This document shows positions 43,207 through 51,387 of a stretch of 64,000 nt of DNA, in pieces. The DNA comes from Anaerotignum sp. GTDB taxonomy: Bacteria > Bacillota > Clostridia > Lachnospirales > Anaerotignaceae. The translations under genes were made by a program, and so were the position numbers. Position 1 is the stretch's first letter; every line of letters starts with the position of its first letter. The notes below the pieces were generated by a model. It did no database searches, had not been told where the DNA came from, and worked only from the letters and a program-made list of their open reading frames with translations. The DNA lies in NCBI RefSeq assembly GCF_017483025.1, contig NZ_JAFUMA010000066.1, positions 62,001-126,000 of the forward strand. Reading direction: 5' to 3'.

Positions 43207-44091
43207 TTACGCGCGGGGATGCGCTTTTGCATATACATTTTTCAATTTCTGATTCGTCAGCTTTGTGTAAATCTGTGTGGTAGAAATATCAGAATGACCC
43301 AGCATTTCCTGCACAGAACGCAGATCCGCTCCATTTTCGATCAGATGTGCCGCAAAGGAATGGCGCAGCATATGCGGGGTGATGTCTTCCTCAATACCAG
43401 CTTTTTTCGCATAGGACTTGATGATCTTCCAGAAGCCCTGACGGGTCATGGGCCTGCCGTTGCAGTTCACAAACAGTGCATCCTCTTCCGGCCTAGAAAT
43501 CATATTTTCGCGCACCTTTTCCATATATCTGCGCAAAGAGAACTTTGCCTGAGCGCCGATGGGAATGATACGGCTTTTGGCATCGCTGCCGCAATGGATA
43601 TATTCCAGGGAAAGGTTGATATCCTCCACCTTCAGGGAAATCAGCTCTGTCACACGGATGCCTGTAGCATACAAAAGTTCCAGCATGGCCTTATCTCGGA
43701 TCTCTTTGTCCTCGTCACCATTAGGCTGTTCCAGCAGCAGCTCCACTTTATCCAAAGATAAAATTTCGGGAACCTTCTTTTCCACCTTAGGCATCTCCAA
43801 GTCCGCCGCAGGGTTTTCTGTTACATAGCCTTTGCGCTGCAGATACTGATAAAAAGAACGAATGGACGCAATATTTCTGGACACAGTTGCCCCTGCCTTA
43901 TGCTGCTTCTGCAGTTCATAGACATAAGCCATCACGTTCGTACGATTCACCTTTGCAGCATCCAGGACGCCGGATTCCTTCATAAATCGGCAAAAGCCCC
44001 GCAAATCTCTGCCATAGGAGAGCACGGTATTTTCTGATGATTTTTTTTCTTCCCGTAAATATTCGGTAAAATCAACAATGCGCTGTTCCAT
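43207..44091 (-). CDS. xerD: Tyrosine recombinase XerD
   Basis: A 294-residue site-specific recombinase that resolves chromosome dimers at dif with XerC. The N-terminal SAM-like domain (FTEYLREEKKSSENTVLSY) precedes the catalytic domain with ATGIRVTELISL (Arg), HMLRHSFAAHL (His-Arg), LGHSDISTTQIY (His and nucleophile Tyr). The neighbours spoIIM and nudF are the usual ones for the housekeeping Xer protein in Firmicutes, so this is not an element integrase. Confidence 0.93.
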   Translation of the reverse strand: MEQRIVDFTEYLREEKKSSENTVLSYGRDLRGFCRFMKESGVLDAAKVNRTNVMAYVYELQKQHKAGATVSRNIASIRSFYQYLQRKGYVTENPAADLEMPKVEKKVPEILSLDKVELLLEQPNGDEDKEIRDKAMLELLYATGIRVTELISLKVEDINLSLEYIHCGSDAKSRIIPIGAQAKFSLRRYMEKVRENMISRPEEDALFVNCNGRPMTRQGFWKIIKSYAKKAGIEEDITPHMLRHSFAAHLIENGADLRSVQEMLGHSDISTTQIYTKLTNQKLKNVYAKAHPRA

Positions 44092-44261
44092 TCAAACAAT
44101 CCCCTTCGTTCATAGTATCTTAAATTATACTGAGTTTTTCAGGGATTGTCGATATATTTTGTTGAAAAAATGTAAATTTTGTGAACTTTTTGTGAACAAT
44201 TGACCCAAAATCAATAAAAATTCCGTAAAAAATGGGCTCACCCTCCATTTTCACGAAACTT

Positions 44262-44837
44262 TTATGCCAGCAGAATGGCCCGTTCCACCCCCGCAGCAGC
44301 CGCCAGCAGCACGATGGATACGCCGAACAAAATACAGTATTCCATCTGTTTACGCCGTCGTTCCCGCTTCAGGGCGCGCTTTGGGCCTTCCTCCTGCCAG
44401 GAAAGCAGATAATAAATGGATGCCGACATAATAATAATATAAGCCGGAATCAACAGCAGATTCTGAGGCAGAAAGGTTGCCGCGGAAAAGAGAATACCCT
44501 TTGCGCCATAGGTGGCCATCATCATAGCAGAAGTGAACCCCACGGCAACGCTGCGGAAGAGAAACGCCGCTCCCGCAAAGAAAAGCCCCAGCTGCATCCA
44601 GCCTCCCAGCCAGATAATGATGTCATACTTCAGATATTTCCAGAAGATAGAAAGGAAAGAGGCTTCCGATGTTTCCTCCAGGGCAATCTGCAGGAAAACA
44701 GACAACTCCCCCTGCTGCCCCGCAGGCAAAAGATTTGCCGCCAATGCGCCCCCGGCTGTGCCCAATAAAAAAGATAGACAAACGATGCCGATAATCTTCT
44801 GCACCTGTTTGTCTATCCCTCGTTTTTTCTTTTTCAT
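44262..44837 (-). CDS. spoIIM: Stage II sporulation protein M
   Basis: A 191-residue polytopic membrane protein with about five hydrophobic segments (IIGIVCLSFLLGTAGGALAA, IIIWLGGWMQLGLFFAGAA and others). The FLLGTAGG and GAAFLFRSVAVGF segments fit SpoIIM, which with SpoIID and SpoIIP dissolves septal wall and drives engulfment. I set the start at the ATG 44837 because GGGGGG abuts the alternative start two codons upstream. No spoIID or spoIIP gene is in the window. Confidence 0.88.
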   Translation of the reverse strand: MKKKKRGIDKQVQKIIGIVCLSFLLGTAGGALAANLLPAGQQGELSVFLQIALEETSEASFLSIFWKYLKYDIIIWLGGWMQLGLFFAGAAFLFRSVAVGFTSAMMMATYGAKGILFSAATFLPQNLLLIPAYIIIMSASIYYLLSWQEEGPKRALKRERRRKQMEYCILFGVSIVLLAAAAGVERAILLA

Positions 44838-44884
44838 AGCCATCCCCCCTGGTATAGGGTATGGCTCGTCTGGCTCGATTATGC

Positions 44885-45412
44885 TTATTTTCTCGTCATC
44901 CAGGCAAAAATCGCCGCAATGGTCTTTCCATCTTTGATCTCACCTTTGTAGATCATATCTACCGCCTCATCCAGCGTATATTTTTCGATCTCCAAAAATT
45001 CATCGGCATCCAGCTTCTGCTGCCCTTCTGTCAGGTCTGTGGCAATAAACAGCGTGATTTTTTCTGTGCAGTAGCCCACGGTGGGATACATCTCGCAGAG
45101 GAATTCCAACGTTTCTGCCTTTTTGCCCGTTTCCTCCTCCAGCTCACGCAGCACGCCTGCTTCAGCGTCTTCCCCTTCTTCCAGCACGCCGGCAGGGATC
45201 TCCAGCAGCATTTCCTTGAAGGCATGGCGATACTGACGGACAAAGATCAGGCTGCCGTCATTATCCACAGCCAGAACCGCCGCCGCATTTTTGCCGCGAA
45301 CGACAGTCTCTCTGTAGGCTTCGCTACCATCAGGCATACGCAGCTTGTCCACTGTAATGGTCACGATCTTTCCTTTATGGGTCACATTGCTTTCCAATAC
45401 TTCGTAGCTCAT
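44885..45412 (-). CDS. nudF: Nudix hydrolase, probable ADP-ribose pyrophosphatase
   Basis: A 175-residue Nudix enzyme. The Nudix box reads GVLEEGEDAEAGVLRELEEETG, that is GX5EX7REXXEEXG with the small change VLRELEEE. FVRQYRHAFKEMLLEIPAG upstream and the acidic tail fit NudF, which splits ADP-ribose to AMP and ribose phosphate. It precedes spoIIM and xerD as in other Firmicutes. GGAGAG ribosome site. Confidence 0.9.
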   Translation of the reverse strand: MSYEVLESNVTHKGKIVTITVDKLRMPDGSEAYRETVVRGKNAAAVLAVDNDGSLIFVRQYRHAFKEMLLEIPAGVLEEGEDAEAGVLRELEEETGKKAETLEFLCEMYPTVGYCTEKITLFIATDLTEGQQKLDADEFLEIEKYTLDEAVDMIYKGEIKDGKTIAAIFAWMTRK

Positions 45413-45430
45413 ATTTTCTCTCCTTATTTA

Positions 45431-45480
45431 AAGGAAAAGGCGCTCTGTAGGTTGGCTCTCAGCCAACCATCGACAGCGCC
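45431..45480 (-). terminator. Terminator of the aminotransferase gene
   Basis: On the minus strand GGCGCT/AGCGCC closes a second stem GGTTGGCT/AGCCAACC, and TTTTCCTTT follows. Confidence 0.75.
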
Positions 45481-45509
45481 TCTCCCGATGGCTTTTGCCA
45501 TGTTTTCGC

Positions 45510-46706
45510 TTATTTCAGCTCTTTTACCATCGCTTCGATACGATCCATGCCTTCTTTGATCAGTTCCATGCTTGTTGCATAGGACAAACGGATATAATCG
45601 GGCATGCCGAAATCTGCACAGGGCACCACTGCCACATATTTCTTTTCCAGCAGGATAGACGCAAAATCTGCCGCCGTTTTGATTTCCTGTCCATCGTAGG
45701 ATTTCCCATATGTGCCGGAAACATCCGCAAATAAATAGAATGCACCCTGAGGCTTCAGAGCAGAGATGAGAGGAATGCCCTCTTCTCTTTCATAGATATA
45801 GTCTCTGCGTTTTTTGAATTCTACGCACATTTCCGCTACACAATCCTGAGGGCCATTCAGGGCTGTAATGGTAGCCACCTGAGCGATGGTGTTAGGATTG
45901 GATGCCATATGGGACTGCAAGGATGCCATCAGCTTTGCGATGGGCAGAGGTGCAGCCGCATAGCCGATTCTCCAGCCTGTCATGGCATAGCTCTTGGAAA
46001 CGCCGTTGATGACGATGGTTCTATCATAAATTTCCTTGCTCAGAGAAGCGATGCTGATATGTTCCTTGCCTTCATCGTAGATCAGTTTTTCATAAATTTC
46101 ATCGGCGATCACCAGGATATCGTGGCTGATGGCAAATTCTGCAACCATTTCCAGATCCGCTTTACTCATGACCTGACCTGTAGGGTTGGAGGGTGTTGTC
46201 AGCACGACAGCCTTTGTTTTTTCTGTATATGCGTTTTCCAGTTCTTCCTTTGTCATCATGAACTGGTTTTCTTTCTTTGTATAGATGATCACAGGCACAC
46301 CGCCGGCAATACGAACCATTTCGGAATAGCTCAGCCAGAAAGGCGCAGGGATGATGACTTCATCGCCTTCATTCAAGATCGCCATGAATGTGTTGATCAG
46401 GGAATGTTTTGCGCCATTGCTGATGACCACCTGGGCAGGTTCATACTCCAGGCCATTGTCTCTTTTCAGTTTATCGCAGACAGCCTTGCGCAGCTCGGGC
46501 ATACCTGCTGCAGGTGTATAGCGTGTCTGTCCATTATGAATAGCATCGATACCGGCCTGGCTGATGTGGGCAGGTGTATTGAAGTCGGGTTCCCCTGCGC
46601 CAAAGGAAACGACATCCAGCCCTGCGGCCTTCATTTCAGCCGCTCTGGAAGAAATTGCCATTGTGGTAGATGCTTTGATACTCATTGCTTTTTTAGATAA
46701 TTCCAT
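45510..46706 (-). CDS. aspC: Class I pyridoxal-phosphate aminotransferase (aspartate type)
   Basis: A 398-residue aminotransferase of the AspB/AspC 1b group. GAGEPDFNTPAHI opens the substrate pocket, SNPTGQV and IADEIYEKLIY bind PLP, VSKSYAMTGWRIGYA holds the PLP lysine, and RLSYATS the carboxylate-binding arginine. It should convert aspartate and 2-oxoglutarate to oxaloacetate and glutamate; related specificities are possible. ATG at 46706 follows GAGGTGAAG. The small membrane protein gene follows the same strand upstream by 46 bp. Confidence 0.9.
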   Translation of the reverse strand: MELSKKAMSIKASTTMAISSRAAEMKAAGLDVVSFGAGEPDFNTPAHISQAGIDAIHNGQTRYTPAAGMPELRKAVCDKLKRDNGLEYEPAQVVISNGAKHSLINTFMAILNEGDEVIIPAPFWLSYSEMVRIAGGVPVIIYTKKENQFMMTKEELENAYTEKTKAVVLTTPSNPTGQVMSKADLEMVAEFAISHDILVIADEIYEKLIYDEGKEHISIASLSKEIYDRTIVINGVSKSYAMTGWRIGYAAAPLPIAKLMASLQSHMASNPNTIAQVATITALNGPQDCVAEMCVEFKKRRDYIYEREEGIPLISALKPQGAFYLFADVSGTYGKSYDGQEIKTAADFASILLEKKYVAVVPCADFGMPDYIRLSYATSMELIKEGMDRIEAMVKELK

Positions 46707-46752
46707 TTTCTTCACCTCGTAAATATATTTTTATTTTTATCTTTTGTAAGAT

Positions 46753-47262
46753 TTATTTTTTCAGGAAAATTTTTACGCCGAAAATACCCATAGCCGCCAG
46801 GCAGACACCCATGAATTTCATATACATGATGGGTCTTACCTCTTCGCTGAAGGTAATGCCTACCTCGTCGCCGAAATGAACGGTCGTATCATAGGCGATG
46901 ACACCGTCGCTGACCATATATGTCATTTCATCTACGCCAAGTACGCCATTGACACCGGCATAAAATTCGATCTCTTTATATTTATCGAAAAACATGCTGC
47001 GTCCATAGGTGCCGCAGGCTCTTTCGCCATCCTCTGTCTGCATGGCAAAGGTGATGCTGTTGCCATATTCCGCGCTGGCGATCTCTTCCTCCCCATGGCC
47101 GACGATCTTCTGCTCCTCCGCTCTGGCACAGAATACGCTTTCCAGTTCATCATAGGTATAGGGATGCCTGCCGAAGCCATTGAACAGGAAAAAACCCGCC
47201 AAGGCCACAACGACCATAACGATCACGCCTTTGATAATGATTTGTTTTCCGCTCTTTTCCAT
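46753..47262 (-). CDS. Hypothetical two-helix membrane protein
   Basis: A 169-residue protein I do not recognise. It has an N-terminal helix IIIKGVIVMVVVALAGFFLF, an extracytoplasmic domain of about 100 residues with PYTYDELESVFCARAEEQ and a single further cysteine in ERACGTYG, and a C-terminal helix IMYMKFMGVCLAAMGIFGV. The central part resembles no known domain to me. The ATG at 47262 is nine bases after AAAGGAA. It probably shares a transcript with the aminotransferase gene downstream. Confidence 0.65.
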   Translation of the reverse strand: MEKSGKQIIIKGVIVMVVVALAGFFLFNGFGRHPYTYDELESVFCARAEEQKIVGHGEEEIASAEYGNSITFAMQTEDGERACGTYGRSMFFDKYKEIEFYAGVNGVLGVDEMTYMVSDGVIAYDTTVHFGDEVGITFSEEVRPIMYMKFMGVCLAAMGIFGVKIFLKK

Positions 47263-47374
47263 CTCATATTTCCTTTCCGAAGATCCTGCGTAAAAATCGC
47301 GAATTTTTCTCCTATAATTTATTATTTTATAATGACATGACAAGAATTACAACGAAAAATCGCAATTTTTTGTA

Positions 47375-47413
47375 TAAAAAAAGAACAGAATGTCTTACAA
47401 CAGCTTCTGTTCT
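47375..47413 (-). terminator. Terminator of the crotonase gene
   Basis: AGAACAGAA/TTCTGTTCT on the minus strand with a 14-nt loop, followed by TTTTTTT. Confidence 0.8.
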
Positions 47414-47422
47414 CTTTTTCTC

Positions 47423-48202
47423 TTATTTCCCTTTGAACCTGGGCTTGCGCTTCTGCAGAAATGCTGTGACAGCTTCCGTATGGTCTTCTGTTTTTGCAGA
47501 TTTCACAAAAAGCTCTGCTTCCAGTCGGCAATAGGCTTCGTAATCCCGATAAAACGTATCCCAGTAGATCTTCTTCTGCATGGCAATGGCCGCCAGAGGC
47601 CTGTTTTTCAACTTTTCCGCAAAGTTCAACGCTTCTGTCATCAGTTCTTCTTCCCCGACCACCTTTGTCGCCAGGCCAAGGCGCAAGGCTTCTTCCCCCT
47701 TGATGGGTTCGCTGAGGGCCATCATCTCGATGGTCTTTGCCAGCCCAACCAGATGATACAGATGATAGATTGCCCCTGTATCGCCGCAAAGAGCAACATT
47801 GGAAAAGGCCGTCATCAGGGTGCTTTTTGCCGTCATGATACGGAAATCGCAGGCCAGCGTCAGGGCACAGCCAGCCCCAGCCGCAACACCATTGATGACT
47901 GCCACCACGGGCTTTTTACATTTGCGCACAGATGCAGACATCTCCCCTGAAAGGATCGAAACATCATAACTCAGGAAACCGGGGTTGGCCATCTGCTGGA
48001 TATCTCCGCCGACAGAAAAATTTCTGCCGCTGCCTGTCAGCAAGATGACCTGCACGTTTTCATCCCCTTCGCACAGATAGATGGCTTCTGCCACCTCCTT
48101 GAAAAATTCCCCGTCAAAGGAATTACCCGCCCCAGGGCGGTTCAGTGTCACCGTAGCAATATGATTTTCGATATTGATCAAAACGCTGTCGAATGTTTTC
48201 AT
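47423..48202 (-). CDS. Enoyl-CoA hydratase/isomerase family (crotonase) protein
   Basis: A 259-residue crotonase. GSGRNFSVGGDIQQM and NGVAAGAGCALTLACDF line the acyl-CoA oxyanion hole. The first catalytic glutamate of hydratases is absent; the segment reads FSNVALCGDTGAIYHL, with Asp at the second position. This pattern fits PaaG-type isomerases better than classical hydratases. Its role, perhaps in CoA-ester fermentation, cannot be set from the neighbours (spo0A upstream). GGAGGGG ribosome site. Confidence 0.83.
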   Translation of the reverse strand: MKTFDSVLINIENHIATVTLNRPGAGNSFDGEFFKEVAEAIYLCEGDENVQVILLTGSGRNFSVGGDIQQMANPGFLSYDVSILSGEMSASVRKCKKPVVAVINGVAAGAGCALTLACDFRIMTAKSTLMTAFSNVALCGDTGAIYHLYHLVGLAKTIEMMALSEPIKGEEALRLGLATKVVGEEELMTEALNFAEKLKNRPLAAIAMQKKIYWDTFYRDYEAYCRLEAELFVKSAKTEDHTEAVTAFLQKRKPRFKGK

Positions 48203-48285
48203 CTTTCCCCTCCGTTCTCAATTTGCGCTTTTTTTTAATATTCAACGAATTTAGACAAAATTCCTTCCTTTTTTACCATTTCCAA

Positions 48286-48310
48286 AGAAAAAAGGCGCAT
48301 TACTGCGCCT
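48286..48310 (-). terminator. Terminator of spo0A
   Basis: AGGCGCA/TGCGCCT around GTAA on the minus strand, followed by TTTTTTC. Confidence 0.85.
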
Positions 48311-48318
48311 CGTTTCAT

Positions 48319-49122
48319 TCAGCTTATCTTTTTCGGTCTTTCCTTTCCCTGGATGCGAAAATATTCCGAAAGGGCAGCGATAAACTGTCCGTTGGTAGGC
48401 TTTTCCGCAGGCAGATAGCCTGCCACTTCGAAATAGACCTGGGGGCCATTCTTTTTCCATGCGCTTTCAATGGCATGGCGGATGGCGCGCTCCACCTTGC
48501 TGGCAGTCGTTTTATACATCCGCGCAATGTCCGGATACAGCCCCTTGGTAATGCCCACCAGCACATCCTGATCTTCCACTGCCATCAACACCGCCTTGCG
48601 AATGTAATGATAGCCCTTGATGCTGGCGGAAATTCCCATACGGCTCAGCAGTACGGAGATCTCCCCTTCCAGATTGCGGAAGGGGTCTTCCTCCGCCTCC
48701 TGTACCACTTCTTTTTTCTTCTCCTGGACAGCGCAGCCATTTTCCTGCTCCAGCAGCTGATGGATGCGTTCCATCAAGAGTTCCCCCTGAATGGGCTTCG
48801 CCATGTAATAATCTGCCCCTAGTGTGATGGCACGGCGCACCAGTTTATCGCTGTCAATGGCAGAAATCAGGATGCAGATACAACCAATGCCTTCCTTCTT
48901 CAGGTTTTCCAATACCCAGAAGCCATCCCGTTCTCCCAGGAGGACATCCATCAGAAGCACATCTGGTTTGGTCTGCCTCACCATTTCCAGCAGCGCAGGG
49001 CCGCTGTCTGTCATACCCAGAACTGCCATATCCCCTTTTCGTTCCAGGCACCGCTTCAGCCGCTGCAGATAAAATCCGTCCCGATCCGCCAGTATCACTT
49101 TGTTTTTTTCTTTTCCTTTCAT
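48319..49122 (-). CDS. spo0A: Sporulation master regulator Spo0A
   Basis: A 267-residue response regulator. The receiver has VILADRDG and the phospho-aspartate in DVLLMDVLLG; IVSAIDSD-type switch sequence and YYMAKPI follow. After a 30-residue linker comes the Spo0A effector domain with the recognition helix TTASKVERAIRHAIESAW. Phosphorylated Spo0A starts sporulation and changes many surface and metabolic genes. The ATG at 49122 follows GGGGTG. In most Clostridia spoIVB lies next to spo0A; here they are about 8 kb apart. Confidence 0.96.
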   Translation of the reverse strand: MKGKEKNKVILADRDGFYLQRLKRCLERKGDMAVLGMTDSGPALLEMVRQTKPDVLLMDVLLGERDGFWVLENLKKEGIGCICILISAIDSDKLVRRAITLGADYYMAKPIQGELLMERIHQLLEQENGCAVQEKKKEVVQEAEEDPFRNLEGEISVLLSRMGISASIKGYHYIRKAVLMAVEDQDVLVGITKGLYPDIARMYKTTASKVERAIRHAIESAWKKNGPQVYFEVAGYLPAEKPTNGQFIAALSEYFRIQGKERPKKIS

Positions 49123-49161
49123 AAAAGGACACCCCATTTCTTATACACTCTTTCTGTTTTC

Positions 49162-49197
49162 CGACAGAAAAAGCGGCTTCCCTTCCGCCTTCTGTCG
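49162..49197 (-). promoter_or_regulatory. Inverted repeat with 0A-box-like ends upstream of spo0A
   Basis: CGACAGAA and GCGG pair with CCGC and TTCTGTCG, 40-75 bp before spo0A. The ends resemble the 0A box core GTCGA/TCGAC. A TATAAT at 49203-49208 on the minus strand may be the promoter -10. Confidence 0.45.
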
Positions 49198-49368
49198 ATT
49201 TCATTATAAGGGCTGTCAAAAAATTCTGCCATACGACGGGAACCAAATGCGCTTTTATGAGCGCAAATACCTGAAAAAGGTCTTTTTTGCCGTTCAGGGG
49301 TGAAAAATGACTTTTCGAGCAAGTTCAATATTTATTTGCCGTTAAAGCGGTCTTCTCCGCTTTTCAAA

Positions 49369-49394
49369 CAAAAAAGACCGATTTTATCGGTCTT
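49369..49394 (-). terminator. Terminator of the methyltransferase gene
   Basis: AAGACCGA/TCGGTCTT on the minus strand, then T-rich. The T-tract is preceded by the stop codon inside the stem. A second stem AAAGCGG/CCGCTTT lies at 49344-49363. Confidence 0.75.
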
Positions 49395-49980
49395 ATGTCA
49401 GTTCAAATATTAAAATACGTTCCCGTTCATCCTTACCTTCGAAGAGGTCTCTGCAATCGATCTCCTCCACAAAAGCCAGCGCGTACATAGTCATCAGATA
49501 AACCAGATATTCATCATTGGGATAATAGAAAAGCAACCGCATTTTTCTGGGGTTTTCGTAGTAAGATTCTAAAATACGCCCCATAACGCTTTTCAAAATC
49601 TCCACGGAAAAGGGATTGAAAAAATAGAAGCAGTTCGCATCCTCCACCTGAAACTCTTCCGCGTTGACGCAAAGAAAGGTCACGCCCTGTCCTTTTGCAG
49701 CAGTCGTTTTATTCTGCTCCGCCTGTTGGAAAATTTCTTCGTTATATTCCAGACCAATGGCACGGCAGCCAAGGGCATAATGCAGGAAAAAGCCCACTCT
49801 CCCCTTGCCGCAGCCATAATCCACTAAAATACTATCTTTGCTGATATAGCCGCTTTCTGTCAGCCGCTCTAAAACAGAATAAGGCGTCGGTTCATAGGGG
49901 TAATGATACTGGTCTGCATGGGCATCCAGCCGCCCAATGGTATGTATTTTCAGTTTTTTATCCCACTGCTGTTCTGTCAT
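49393..49980 (-). CDS. SAM-dependent methyltransferase
   Basis: A 195-residue class I methyltransferase. Motif I is LVDYGCGKGRVGFFL, acidic AIGLEYNEEIF follows, and FYFFNPFSVEIL is motif IV. The substrate is unknown; relatives act on small molecules or proteins. The gene lies 10 bp downstream of the small membrane protein gene and should be cotranscribed. The GAGGAATGAG ribosome site supports the ATG. Confidence 0.83.
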   Translation of the reverse strand: MTEQQWDKKLKIHTIGRLDAHADQYHYPYEPTPYSVLERLTESGYISKDSILVDYGCGKGRVGFFLHYALGCRAIGLEYNEEIFQQAEQNKTTAAKGQGVTFLCVNAEEFQVEDANCFYFFNPFSVEILKSVMGRILESYYENPRKMRLLFYYPNDEYLVYLMTMYALAFVEEIDCRDLFEGKDERERILIFELT

Positions 49981-49990
49981 GTCTCATTCC

Positions 49991-50200
49991 TCAGGCCGCA
50001 GGGCCGATGATGCCTTTCATCAGCAGAAAAACCAGCACCAGACAAAGGACAAAAACACCGCCCCATTTTACCACAGAATGTTTTTCCTTTTTCAGCTGAA
50101 TCCCATAAACGAAGGCGATGCCGGAAAACAGCGCCGCGATCCAGCTGCAAAGCAGAAGGATGATATATATTGGCTCTGGAACGATAAGCATACTATCCAT
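49991..50200 (-). CDS. Small two-helix membrane protein of unknown function
   Basis: A 69-residue protein with hydrophobic helices YIILLLCSWIAALFSGIAFVY and GGVFVLCLVLVFLLMKGII, joined by a basic loop KKEKHSVVKW. I recognise no family. It has a good ribosome site (GGAG) and leads a two-gene unit with the methyltransferase. Confidence 0.6.
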   Translation of the reverse strand: MDSMLIVPEPIYIILLLCSWIAALFSGIAFVYGIQLKKEKHSVVKWGGVFVLCLVLVFLLMKGIIGPAA

Positions 50201-50270
50201 GAAAATTCTCCTTGTTCATATCATAAACGTTCTTTTCGATAATGAATTATTATATCATAAAAAAATCCGT

Positions 50271-50297
50271 AAAAAAAGAGCCCGCATTTCTGCGGGC
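50271..50297 (-). terminator. Terminator of degV
   Basis: GCCCGCA/TGCGGGC around GAAA on the minus strand, followed by a T-rich tract (TCTTTTTTT). Confidence 0.85.
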
Positions 50298-50322
50298 ATA
50301 AAAATCATATAAAAATTTCAGA

Positions 50323-51177
50323 TCATTTCTTGGAGAAGCCAGCCAGGCCAAAAGCCGCAGGGCCGCCATGGGTCGTAATAACACCGCCGGCCTGGATCCA
50401 TCTTGTCTTTTTGAAGCCTGCTTCTTTTGCTGCATTTTCAACCACTGCACGCACTTCATCGGAGAAGCCGATCACATATACGAGCCACAGACATTCTCTG
50501 TCCAGATCATATTTTTCTGCATAATCTGCTACCAGCTGTGCTGCCACCTTGTTCATCTTGCCGCGATATTTCTTTGTCGCCATCAGCTTACCATCCAGAA
50601 TTTCAATGACGGGATGCAGATTCAGGATGCGGGCCCCCAGGAATGCCACGTTGCTGACACGACCACCAGCACGCAGGAATTCCAGATTATCAGGCATAAA
50701 GCACATATTCGCGCGGGAGATCAGGTCTTCTGCCGCTTTTACTGCTTCTTCGATGGTCATATCGGGGTTGTCTCTCAAAATTTCCGCCATAGCAATGACG
50801 ATATTGCACTGGCCTGCAGAAACCTGCTTTGTATCGATGATGGTCACATAATCTCTATCTTCCGCCGCAATCACTGCGCTCTGCATGGAGCATGTGGTGA
50901 TGGCAGAATAGGCCAGATACAGCAGGTGGGCATCGGGGTATTCTGCATGGATGGCATCAAATGCTTTTTCAAAGTCCTCGGGCGTGCTGCCGCTGGTTTT
51001 AGGCAGCTTGCCTGTGGACTGATAGTAATCCACGATTTTTTCAACAGGGAATTCGCCATCGTCCAGTGTTTCTGTATCAAAAGAAACATGCATGGGAACG
51101 ATCTTAACACCATATTCAGCCGCCAGCTGGGCATTTACATCAGAACCGGTTTCAGCAACAAGAATGATCTGTTTCAT
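50323..51177 (-). CDS. DegV family fatty-acid-binding protein
   Basis: A 284-residue DegV/FakB-type protein. The sequence has VPMHVSFDTETLDDGEFP, PKTSGSTPEDFEKAF with the TSGS fatty-acid headgroup motif, SAGQCNIVIAMAE, and the C-terminal GPAAFGLAGF with GGVITTHGGP. FakB proteins bind fatty acids for phosphorylation by FakA. Several paralogs usually occur per genome and this copy's lipid preference is unknown. It is monocistronic, with a promoter overlapped by a palindrome. Confidence 0.92.
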   Translation of the reverse strand: MKQIILVAETGSDVNAQLAAEYGVKIVPMHVSFDTETLDDGEFPVEKIVDYYQSTGKLPKTSGSTPEDFEKAFDAIHAEYPDAHLLYLAYSAITTCSMQSAVIAAEDRDYVTIIDTKQVSAGQCNIVIAMAEILRDNPDMTIEEAVKAAEDLISRANMCFMPDNLEFLRAGGRVSNVAFLGARILNLHPVIEILDGKLMATKKYRGKMNKVAAQLVADYAEKYDLDRECLWLVYVIGFSDEVRAVVENAAKEAGFKKTRWIQAGGVITTHGGPAAFGLAGFSKK

Positions 51178-51219
51178 AACTATTTCCTTTCGTTACCACT
51201 TACAAGGTTATCTTAAATA

Positions 51220-51248
51220 ATCTTACATGGTTTACGATACCATGTCAA
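51220..51248 (-). promoter_or_regulatory. degV promoter with a palindrome in the spacer
   Basis: TTGACA and TAAGAT lie 17 bp apart on the minus strand. The spacer contains the perfect inverted repeat ACATGGT-N7-ACCATGT (51225-51245), which overlaps both elements and is a good operator candidate. Confidence 0.6.
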
Positions 51249-51320
51249 TGGTTTTGTCATACTCCTCATATTTCCTGTAAAGAAAACTTTGCTTTCTTTG
51301 TCCCAAAAACCTCTGCTTGC

Positions 51321-51373
51321 ACAAAAAAAGGACACAAAATGCTTCCTCCTGCAGGGTTGCCCTTTGTATCCTT
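51321..51373 (-). terminator. Terminator of the MATE-kinase gene
   Basis: On the minus strand AGGATACAAA pairs with TTTGTGTCCT (one G-T pair) around a large loop, and TTTTTTT follows. Confidence 0.7.
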
Positions 51374-51387
51374 TTCTATTCATTCTT

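Noticed and set aside
43207-44091. Tyrosine recombinase as integrase of a mobile element
   Set aside because: Neighbours are the housekeeping xerD neighbours (spoIIM, nudF) and no att repeats or cargo genes were seen.
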